From: Pelagibius sp050043265
Lineage (GTDB): Bacteria; Pseudomonadota; Alphaproteobacteria; Kiloniellales; Kiloniellaceae
Length of the DNA stretch: 64,000 nucleotides
Assembly (NCBI GenBank): GCA_050043265.1
Contig: JBHJIR010000041.1
Coordinates: 56,004-120,003, forward strand
Reading direction: 5' to 3'
Below the pieces are notes generated by a model that saw nothing but the letters and a program-made list of their open reading frames with translations, searched no databases and was not told where the DNA came from. This document shows, piece after piece, positions 33,324-39,931 of the stretch; within the stretch, counting starts at the first letter, position 1; each line of letters begins with the position of its first letter. The translations under genes and the position numbers were made by a program.

Positions 33324-34433
33324 TTGCAGGAGCCGAGGAAGCGGCGGTCCCAGGGACTGTTCCTGGCGGCGCAGCATCAGCTGCGCCAGCCGCTGAATGC
33401 TCTCAGCCTGCTGATCGGCGAGCTGCGCCAGCAGCCGGGCCCAGACGATCTGGCGGTCATCGCCGAGGACATGCGCTATGCGGTGACGCTGTCCAACGCC
33501 TGGCTGGAATCGCTGGCCGATGTCGAGCGGGCGCAACAGGGGCTGCTTGACCTGCAGGTCGAGGATGTTCCGCTGCAGCCGCTGTTCAATCGTCTGCGCG
33601 ACGATTTCGCCCCGCATTTCGACCAGCTGGGCCTGACCTTCCGGGTGGTGCCGACGCGGGCGGTGGCGCGCGGCGATCCCGCCTTCCTGCGCCGTCTGAT
33701 GGCCATCCTGCTGGACAACGCAGCGAAATTCACGCGCGAAGGCAAGGTGCTGCTGGGCTGCCGCAACGACGTCAGCCGCTTGCGCATCGAAGTGTGGGAC
33801 AGCGGCCTCGGCATCGCGGAGGACCAGCTGCAGCACCTGTTCGAGCCCTTCTTCCGGCTGGAAAACGAAGTCCGTCCGCGCGAGCGCGGCCTGGGCCTGG
33901 GCCTGACCTACGCGCGCCAACTGGCGGAACTCGCCGGCGACCCGCTGACGGTGACCTCCCGGCTCGGCAAGGGGTCCTGCTTTGCCCTGTCGCTGCCGCG
34001 CGGCGACGGCAGCGCCAAGGCGGCGGCCGGCCCATCGGCGGGTAGGCGGGCGGCGGGCAGGCAGGCGGTGGCGCCCATGGAAGAATCCGTGACCAACCCG
34101 CTGCAGAATGCCGAGGTGACCGTGCTGGATGGTCCGGATGCCGCGGTGCTGCAGCAGATCCTCGGCGCCTGGGGCGCCGGCGTGCATGTGGTGACGCCAG
34201 CCGGCCTGGCTGCGGCCCTCGAACGGCAACACGGCCTGGTGATCGCCGACCATGCCGCCTTCGCTGCGGCGGGCGTCTGGGCAAAGCCGGAGGACGGCGG
34301 GCCAGCGGTCATCCTGCTGGCTGATCGCCAGCCGGACCCGCCGGATCCGTTCGCCGCCGCCCATATATTGCTGAGGCCGGTGAAGCCGGCGCGCCTGCGC
34401 GCGCTCTGCCACTTCGCGCTCGGAAAACAGTGA
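33324..34433 (+). CDS. Soluble histidine kinase with degenerate receiver-like C-terminus
   Basis: A 369-residue cytoplasmic kinase with no transmembrane or PAS domain. The phospho-acceptor is H18 in AAQHQLRQPLNAL. The ATPase domain has LDNAAKFT (N box), VWDSGLGI (G1) and GLGLGLTYARQLAEL (G2). Residues 255-365 resemble a weak receiver domain (VLDGPD, VIADH, LRPVKPARL). The only start that keeps H18 is TTG at 33324 with AAGGGG 7 nt upstream, as a stop codon lies just before. Two response regulators follow on the opposite strand and are its probable partners. Confidence 0.85.
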   Translation: MQEPRKRRSQGLFLAAQHQLRQPLNALSLLIGELRQQPGPDDLAVIAEDMRYAVTLSNAWLESLADVERAQQGLLDLQVEDVPLQPLFNRLRDDFAPHFDQLGLTFRVVPTRAVARGDPAFLRRLMAILLDNAAKFTREGKVLLGCRNDVSRLRIEVWDSGLGIAEDQLQHLFEPFFRLENEVRPRERGLGLGLTYARQLAELAGDPLTVTSRLGKGSCFALSLPRGDGSAKAAAGPSAGRRAAGRQAVAPMEESVTNPLQNAEVTVLDGPDAAVLQQILGAWGAGVHVVTPAGLAAALERQHGLVIADHAAFAAAGVWAKPEDGGPAVILLADRQPDPPDPFAAAHILLRPVKPARLRALCHFALGKQ

Positions 34434-34493
34434 GCCGCGAGACGGCCTCAGCGAAGTATTACGGGACCACTGAATTTGAGGCCAGACAGCTTT

Positions 34494-34522
34494 AGGGCCG
34501 CAACACTGGCGTGCGCGGCCCT
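34494..34522. terminator. Hairpin between convergent kinase and regulator genes
   Basis: AGGGCCGC (34494-34501) and GCGGCCCT (34515-34522), perfect 8-bp arms, in the 127-bp gap between the convergent ends. No long T-tract. Probably a bidirectional transcript end. Confidence 0.5.
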
Positions 34523-34560
34523 CTAAGGCTGGAGCCGGTCCCGCGCCGGCGGAAGGGAGA

Positions 34561-35241
34561 TCAGAAGTTGGCCGCTTCGGCCTCTTCCAGCGCGCGTACC
34601 TGCGCCGCGGCGCTGATGGCGGCCTGGGTGCGGCTGTCGAGGTTCAGTCGCTTCACGATCGCCGAAACGTGCACCCGCACGGTGTGCTCGGAAAGCCCAA
34701 GGGATTCGGCGACCTGAGCGTTCGACATGCCTTGGCCCAGGTACTTGTAGACCTGCAGCTGGCGCTTGGTCAGGGCGTTGGACACGTCTTCCAGCGATTT
34801 CTCGCTGCCGAAGCCATAGACCGGCGCCTTCTTGGCCGGGTTGCGCTGCTCCAGCAGGCGCCGCGGGAAGGCGACGCCGCCCGACAACACGGTCTGCAGG
34901 GCGGATTCAATCTCGTCGGCCTGGGCCGACTTCGGAATGTAGCCCATCGCACCGGCCTCGATGCAGCGCAGGATCTCGTCGCGGTCTTCGATGGCGGACA
35001 TGACGACCACGGGCACCTGCGGCAGGCACTCACGCATGGCGCGAAGGCCTTCGAAGCGCTTCATACCGGGCATCAGAAGGTCCAAAAGGATCAGATCCAG
35101 ATCGGGATTGCCGGACGCGATCTCCAAAGCCTGCCGAAAGTCCGCCGCTTCGAGCAACTCGCTGGCCGGTTCCAGCCGGTCAATCAGATGCTTGGCGGCG
35201 CTGCGGGTAATCCAGTGATCGTCAGCGTAGAGGACCTTCAT
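34561..35241 (-). CDS. LuxR/NarL-family response regulator
   Basis: A 226-residue regulator. The receiver domain has acidic D7-D8, phospho-acceptor D54 (LILLDLLMPG), S82 and K104. A linker follows, then a LuxR-type HTH at about 158-215 (LTKRQLQVYKYLGQGMSNAQ, then AESLGLSEHTVRVHVSAI). Phosphorylation should trigger DNA binding. It converges on the soluble kinase gene, its likely donor. Confidence 0.92.
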   Translation of the reverse strand: MKVLYADDHWITRSAAKHLIDRLEPASELLEAADFRQALEIASGNPDLDLILLDLLMPGMKRFEGLRAMRECLPQVPVVVMSAIEDRDEILRCIEAGAMGYIPKSAQADEIESALQTVLSGGVAFPRRLLEQRNPAKKAPVYGFGSEKSLEDVSNALTKRQLQVYKYLGQGMSNAQVAESLGLSEHTVRVHVSAIVKRLNLDSRTQAAISAAAQVRALEEAEAANF

Positions 35242-35613
35242 AATTTAGCGAACCCTGAAATTCGTTGCACGTTCCGATCCTCGTCGGGGCCGGATTTGAT
35301 TGGCACCGGGCGCCAGATTTTCCCCCGAATCGATCTTGTGCAAACTCATTGGCCGCCGATGGACCGGCCGGCACGACTGAATAAGCAGATCTACTGACGC
35401 CCCTGTACGACTGGTATATTCCGAATTTTCGCTGGCATTTCAACTACAAAACGAGTGTCGCCGGTGTACCGGGCTCGTCCAGACGCGCCGGAATTGGTCC
35501 CTCGGCCACTGCGGCTTCCATTTCCCGTACGAATTCAATCCCAGGCTACTACAGCTAAAGATTGTATTATAGCGAAAATCGGGTAGGCGAGGCCGGATTG
35601 ATGAACGCTTTGA
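35242..35613. other. 372-bp gap between two response-regulator genes
   Basis: No gene recognised. It must contain the promoter of the LuxR-type regulator (minus strand). A TATAAT lies on the minus strand at 35571-35566 but no matching -35 is seen. An AT-rich block spans about 35545-35580. Confidence 0.4.
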
Positions 35614-36027
35614 TTAGTCCGTGCTGGTGAGGGCGTCTAGAAATTTATCCACGTTTACCGGTTTGAGAAGCAGAAGAAATCCGGCGCGGATCACATTGTC
35701 GGCGACTTCCTTGGAAAGATCGCCGGTCAGGATGACTCCGCGCAAGGGCTGCCGGGCGGCGTCGCGGATCGCCGTGGCGGCGCTCAGTCCGTCTTCCTGC
35801 CGGCTCAGCCAGTAGTCGGCGATGACACAACTCGGAGTTAAATTTCTTGCTGCGATGACCTTGAGCGCCTCGCCGCTGCTGGTGCCGGTCACGACCTCCG
35901 CGCCGAAACGCCGCAGCATGCGCTCGGTGGCCCGGCGGATCAGTTCGTCGTCTTCCAGCAAGACGATGACCTGCCCGGCAAGGGAGCCTTTACGGCTGGG
36001 GTCGGCTTGGGCTGGCGAGGCTTCCAT
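35614..36027 (-). CDS. Single-domain response regulator
   Basis: A 137-residue protein that is only a receiver domain after a 17-residue lead. Acidic E25-D26-D27, phospho-acceptor D71 (VIADYWL), T101 and K122 are all present, so it should be phosphorylated. No output domain. CheY-like or Spo0F-like phosphotransfer with the nearby kinase is likely. ATG at 36027 has no clear ribosome site; the longer frame upstream is repeat-derived. Confidence 0.8.
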   Translation of the reverse strand: MEASPAQADPSRKGSLAGQVIVLLEDDELIRRATERMLRRFGAEVVTGTSSGEALKVIAARNLTPSCVIADYWLSRQEDGLSAATAIRDAARQPLRGVILTGDLSKEVADNVIRAGFLLLLKPVNVDKFLDALTSTD

Positions 36028-36089
36028 GCAATCAAGAGAAGGCGTCCCTAACCCTTCTGTCAACCGTCCTAAGGACGGATCGGCGCTGC

Positions 36090-36160
36090 GCCGGCAATGG
36101 AGGCCGGCCGGCGGCACGCCGGCAATGGGGGCCGGCCGGCGGCACGCCGGCAATGGGGGC
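36090..36160. repeat. 28-bp tandem repeat, 2.5 copies
   Basis: Units 36090-36117 and 36118-36145 differ at one base and abut; a third partial copy (36146-36160) follows. The unit begins GCCGGCAATGG and contains GGCCGGCCGGC. It lies in the region between the single-domain regulator and the ArsC-like gene. Confidence 0.85.
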
Positions 36161-36211
36161 TCGACCCGGGGCGGCCGGCTCCGCTATAGGGGCGTTCTGG
36201 CGGTTGCGGCC

Positions 36212-36238
36212 GGTAGACCCGGTAGACCCGGTAGACTG
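36212..36238. repeat. 9-bp tandem repeat, three copies
   Basis: GGTAGACCC at 36212-36220 and 36221-36229, then GGTAGACTG at 36230-36238. It lies 43 bp before the ArsC-like start, in promoter position. Confidence 0.8.
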
Positions 36239-36280
36239 GGATCGTTTGGGGTGCGGAGCGTCTGGAGAGGAGGCCGGAAA

Positions 36281-36670
36281 ATGATCGTTCTCTATGGTTT
36301 GAAGAACTGCGACAGCTGCCGCAAGGCGCTGAAGCTGCTGCAGGACGGCGGGCGGCCGCATCGCTTCCATGACCTGCGCGCCGACGGCCTGCCGGCCGAC
36401 CGCCACGCTCACTGGCTGGCGGCGGCCGGCTGGGAGGCCCTGCTGAACCGGCGCAGCACCACCTGGCGCGAACTGCCGGAGGCGGAGAAGGCGGGCCCCG
36501 ACGGGACGCTCGAAGGGAGGCTGGACGCCGCGCACGCGGCGGCGCTGCTGGCGCGCCATCCGACCCTGATCAAGCGGCCGGTGGTCGAGATCCCCGACGC
36601 GGGGGGTGACGACCGCCTGGTAATCGGCTTTTCGCCGGCCGAGCAGGCCATTCTGAAGGCGTTGCAATAG
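36281..36670 (+). CDS. ArsC/Spx-family thioredoxin-fold protein
   Basis: A 129-residue protein of the ArsC/YffB family. The N-terminal GLKNCDSCRKALK holds a CxxC at about C10-C13, and the C-terminal part has HPTLIKRPVVE, the conserved Arg-Pro motif. YffB-type members are more often unassigned glutathione-linked reductases than true arsenate reductases. The arsR-arsP genes are 33 kb away, so an arsenic role is not supported. GGAGG lies 8 nt before the ATG. Confidence 0.85.
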   Translation: MIVLYGLKNCDSCRKALKLLQDGGRPHRFHDLRADGLPADRHAHWLAAAGWEALLNRRSTTWRELPEAEKAGPDGTLEGRLDAAHAAALLARHPTLIKRPVVEIPDAGGDDRLVIGFSPAEQAILKALQ

Positions 36671-36839
36671 GGCTGGCGGCGCAACAGGGCTGACGGCGGC
36701 CTAGGGGCGATTTTCGGTCTTTCTTCAACGCGTTATGTCCGTCTGCGCCGGTTGGCGGCGCAAATCCGCTAGCGAGGTCGGATCGACCGTTGCATAAGCG
36801 GGACAGCCGTCCGTTTTCGCAGCCCAGAACAGGCTTTTC

Positions 36840-38117
36840 ATGTTTGTTGCCGTCAAATCCGCTTGGGCTCTCTTCGTCGGGCTCGGCATGCTGATGATGG
36901 GCAACGGCCTGCAGGGCTCGCTGCTCGGCATCCGCGCCGGCGAGGCCTTCGCCACCGAGGTAACCGGCCTGGTCATGGCCTGCTACTACGTCGGCCTGCT
37001 GACCGGCGCTCTGGTGACCCCCAAGGTGGTGGGTAAGGTCGGCCACGTGCGCGTCTTCGCCGCCCTGGCCTCCACCGCCTCGACGGCGGCGCTGATCCAT
37101 GCCGTGTTCGTCGATCCCTGGACCTGGGGCGCCATGCGCATGGTCACCGGATTTTGCTATGCCGGCCTCTACATCGTGGCCGAATCCTGGCTCAACGACC
37201 GCGCCACCAATGAGACCCGCGGCACGCTGCTGTCGATCTACATGGTGGTGGTGCTGGGCGGCCTGGCGGCCAGCCAGTTCCTGCTGAACCTTGCCGATCC
37301 CAACAGCTTCGTCCTGTTCGTGCTGGCCTCGGTGCTGGTGTCCATGGCGCTGGTGCCGATCTCCATCTCCGTGGCGCCGACGCCGGACTTCACGGCGCCG
37401 GAGCCGCTCGGCCTCCGCGCCCTCTACCGCACCTCGCCGCTCGGCATGATCGGCGCCATCGGCACCGGCATGGCCAATGCGGCGATCTATGCCATGTCGG
37501 CGGTCTATGCCGGCAGCGTCGGCCTCAGCGTGCCGCAGATCGCCCTCTTCGTCAGTGCCAGCATCGTGGGCGGCATGGCCTTCCAATGGCCGATCGGACG
37601 CCTCTCCGACAAGCTCGACCGGCGCCGCGTGCTTACCGCCGTCACCTTCGCCGCGGCCCTGGCGGCGGTGGCCGCCGCCTTCGCCGCCCGGACCGACGCG
37701 ACGGCCCTCTATGCCATGATGTTCCTGCTCGGCGGCATGAGCTTCCCGATGTATTCCCTCTGCATTGCCCACACCAACGACTACCTGACGCCCAAGCAAA
37801 TGGTCTCCGCCAGCGGAACCTTGATGATGGTGGGCGGCGCCGGCGCCGTCTTCGGGCCGATCGCGGTGGCCCAGCTGACCGGCGCGGTGGGCAGCGATGG
37901 TTTTTTCATCTGTATCGGGACGGTGCACGCCGCCCTCGGCGTCTTCGCGCTATACCGCATGCTGCGCCGGGCCCCGCTGCCACTGGATGAGCAGGGCGCC
38001 AACGTGCCGGTCGCCAGCACCGTCAGCGCGCCCACCGCGACGCTGCCCGTCGAGGCGATCCGCGACCAGATGGACCGCGACCTGGCGGCCATGGCCGGGC
38101 CGCTGCGCCGCCGTTAG
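36840..38117 (+). CDS. MFS transporter, YcaD-like
   Basis: A 425-residue major facilitator with 12 predicted helices. GFCYAGLYIVAESWLNDRAT (about 103-122) and WPIGRLSDKLDRRRVL (about 245-260, the loop 8-9 signature) match the YcaD branch. Substrate unknown. A cytoplasmic tail of about 45 residues ends it. Single gene. Confidence 0.88.
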   Translation: MFVAVKSAWALFVGLGMLMMGNGLQGSLLGIRAGEAFATEVTGLVMACYYVGLLTGALVTPKVVGKVGHVRVFAALASTASTAALIHAVFVDPWTWGAMRMVTGFCYAGLYIVAESWLNDRATNETRGTLLSIYMVVVLGGLAASQFLLNLADPNSFVLFVLASVLVSMALVPISISVAPTPDFTAPEPLGLRALYRTSPLGMIGAIGTGMANAAIYAMSAVYAGSVGLSVPQIALFVSASIVGGMAFQWPIGRLSDKLDRRRVLTAVTFAAALAAVAAAFAARTDATALYAMMFLLGGMSFPMYSLCIAHTNDYLTPKQMVSASGTLMMVGGAGAVFGPIAVAQLTGAVGSDGFFICIGTVHAALGVFALYRMLRRAPLPLDEQGANVPVASTVSAPTATLPVEAIRDQMDRDLAAMAGPLRRR

Positions 38118-38239
38118 GTGCCGCCGCTCCGCGGCCGGATGTCTGGGCCGAAACACTCAGGGCCGGAACACCGCCGAGGCCGAGGCGCCAGGGGGCTGAC
38201 GCCGGCTAAAACTTACCGGAAAGTGCCATGCTTTGGCTC

Positions 38240-38267
38240 TTCGCAACTGCAAAATCGCACTTGCGAA
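38240..38267. repeat. TTCGCAA/TTGCGAA inverted repeat
   Basis: TTCGCAA (38240-38246) and TTGCGAA (38261-38267), 14 nt apart, upstream of the two larger palindromes before the MaoC gene. Possibly another half-site pair. Confidence 0.45.
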
Positions 38268-38283
38268 AGGAATCGTGTTCCTC

Positions 38284-38301
38284 TATTGTTTGCAAACAAT
38301 A
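38284..38301. promoter_or_regulatory. Perfect 18-bp palindrome P1 before the MaoC gene
   Basis: TATTGTTTGCAAACAATA is fully self-complementary with TTTGCAAA at its centre. It lies 58 bp before the chosen MaoC start. TTTGCAAA half-sites are, as I recall, recognised by ScfR/RamB-type regulators of short-chain acyl-CoA metabolism, which would suit this gene. Confidence 0.6.
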
Positions 38302-38306
38302 TTACT

Positions 38307-38324
38307 CGATTAGATATCTAATCG
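38307..38324. promoter_or_regulatory. Perfect 18-bp palindrome P2 before the MaoC gene
   Basis: CGATTAGATATCTAATCG is fully self-complementary and unrelated in sequence to P1. Its centre is 23 bp from that of P1, about two helical turns, so two different regulators could bind one face. Confidence 0.6.
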
Positions 38325-38358
38325 TAAGATAATTACAATGGCAGAGAGAGCGAGTCCG

Positions 38359-38853
38359 ATGAAGGAAAAGCACGGCTACTTCATCGAGGATCTGTCGGTC
38401 GGCATGACGGCGGTCTTCGCGAAGACGGTGACGGAGGCCGATATCACGATGTTCGCCGGCATTTCCGGCGACACCAATCCGGTCCATCTGGACGAGAGCT
38501 TCGCGGAAAAGACCATGTTCAAGGGCCGTATCGCCCACGGCATGCTCTCGGCCAGCTTCATCTCGACGGTGTTCGGCACCCGCCTGCCGGGGCCGGGCTG
38601 CATCTACCTGCGCCAGGATCTGCGCTTCAAGGCGCCGGTGAAGATCGGCGATACGGTGGAGGCGCGGGTCACGGTGAAGGAGATCCAGGCGGAAAAGAAG
38701 CGGGTGGTTTTCGACACCGTCTGTACCGTGCGCGGCACCGCGGTGCTGGAGGGCGAGGCGACCCTGATGGTGGCCAGCCGCCAGGATCTGGCCGATGCCC
38801 CCGGCGCCAACGACACAGGTGCCAAAGGCAAGGCGCCCCAGGCCGCCGAATAG
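38359..38853 (+). CDS. MaoC-family (R)-enoyl-CoA hydratase (PhaJ-like)
   Basis: A 164-residue hot-dog-fold hydratase. The catalytic motif is AGISGDTNPVHLDESFA, with Asp and His six residues apart. It should hydrate crotonyl-CoA-type substrates to (R)-3-hydroxyacyl-CoA, linking C4 acyl-CoA and polyhydroxybutyrate metabolism. It is too short for mesaconyl-CoA hydratase. I use ATG 38359 (GAGAG upstream); ATG 38338 adds seven residues. Two perfect palindromes upstream suggest tight control. Confidence 0.85.
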   Translation: MKEKHGYFIEDLSVGMTAVFAKTVTEADITMFAGISGDTNPVHLDESFAEKTMFKGRIAHGMLSASFISTVFGTRLPGPGCIYLRQDLRFKAPVKIGDTVEARVTVKEIQAEKKRVVFDTVCTVRGTAVLEGEATLMVASRQDLADAPGANDTGAKGKAPQAAE

Positions 38854-38955
38854 CGGGCCCGACAGAGCCGGCGTAACCGCCGGCCGGGCGCCGCCGGGGC
38901 GCCCCCTGTTCTTTCGTTGACAGACCCAGCCGACGGCGTCAGACCAGCCGGTCTT

Positions 38956-39918
38956 ATGGCTATTTTCCGGCATACCAGCGACCTGCCCGCCTCCGCCCGA
39001 GGGGCCGTGGTGGTGATCGGCAACTTTGACGGCGTGCACCGCGGCCACCAGCTGCTGCTGGCCGATGCGCGCCGCCTGGCCGAGGGGTTGGGGGTGTCGC
39101 TGGCGGTGCTGACCTTCGAGCCGCACCCGCGGTCGGTCTTCCTGCCGGACCAGCCGCCCTTTCGCCTGACCTCGCTGCGCGCCAAGGCCCATGCCTTGCA
39201 CGAAGCCGGCGTCGACGACCTCTTCGTGCTGCATTTCGACCGCGCCTTCTCGCTGAAGCCGGCGGCGGCCTTCGTGCAGGACATCCTGGTCGGCGACCTC
39301 GCGGCCTGCCACGTGGTGGTCGGCTGGGATTTCTGTTTCGGCCACAAGCGGGCCGGCAACGCCGCCCTGCTGAAGTCGATGGGCGCCCAGCACGGCTTCG
39401 GCGTCACCGCCGTCGACCCGGTGATGACCGGCGATGGCGAGATCTATTCCTCCTCCATCATCCGCAGCCACCTGCGCGAGGGCCGGCCGGCCAAGGCAGC
39501 CGAGCTGCTGGGGCGCCCCTGGGAGAGCGAGGGCCGGGTCGAGCACGGTGAGCAGCGCGGCCGCACCATCGGCTTTCCTACCGCCAATCTGGCCCTGGGC
39601 GAGTTCCTCTGTCCGGCGCTGGGGGTCTATGCGGTGCTGGCCGGGCGCGATCCGGGGGTCGAGCACGGCGGCGAGACCCGCTGGCACGCCGGGGTGGCCA
39701 ATCTGGGCCGCCGCCCGACGGTGGCCGGCGAGGATATCCGCCTGGAGGTTCATTTCTTCGATTTCGACGGCGACCTCTACGGCGAGATGCTGAGGGTGCG
39801 GCTGATCGACTTCCTGCGGCCGGAAAAGAAGTTTGACGGCCTTGAGGCTTTAAAGGCACAAATCGCCCTCGATTGCGGCCAGGCCCGCGAAATCCTGGCG
39901 CAAACCGGAATCAGTTGA
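38956..39918 (+). CDS. ribF: Bifunctional riboflavin kinase/FAD synthetase
   Basis: A 320-residue enzyme converting riboflavin to FMN and FAD. The N-terminal adenylyltransferase has IGNFDGVHRGHQLLL and SSSIIRSHLREG. The C-terminal flavokinase has GRTIGFPTANL and LRVRLIDFLRPEKKFDG. An upstream in-frame TTG (38917) is possible, but the ATG fits family lengths. It starts the ribF-ileS-lspA run. Confidence 0.95.
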   Translation: MAIFRHTSDLPASARGAVVVIGNFDGVHRGHQLLLADARRLAEGLGVSLAVLTFEPHPRSVFLPDQPPFRLTSLRAKAHALHEAGVDDLFVLHFDRAFSLKPAAAFVQDILVGDLAACHVVVGWDFCFGHKRAGNAALLKSMGAQHGFGVTAVDPVMTGDGEIYSSSIIRSHLREGRPAKAAELLGRPWESEGRVEHGEQRGRTIGFPTANLALGEFLCPALGVYAVLAGRDPGVEHGGETRWHAGVANLGRRPTVAGEDIRLEVHFFDFDGDLYGEMLRVRLIDFLRPEKKFDGLEALKAQIALDCGQAREILAQTGIS

Positions 39919-39931
39919 GAAGAGCCACGGC

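Noticed and set aside
36090..36160. Regular 28-bp repeats resembling a CRISPR array
   Set aside because: Units abut with no spacers and no cas genes are present; a simple tandem repeat.
36281..36670. True arsenate reductase forming an ars system with arsR-arsP
   Set aside because: YffB-like sequence and 33 kb separation; no operator of the arsR type upstream.
38359..38853. Mesaconyl-CoA hydratase as identity of the MaoC protein
   Set aside because: At 164 residues it is half the length of Mch; PhaJ-type hydratase fits better.
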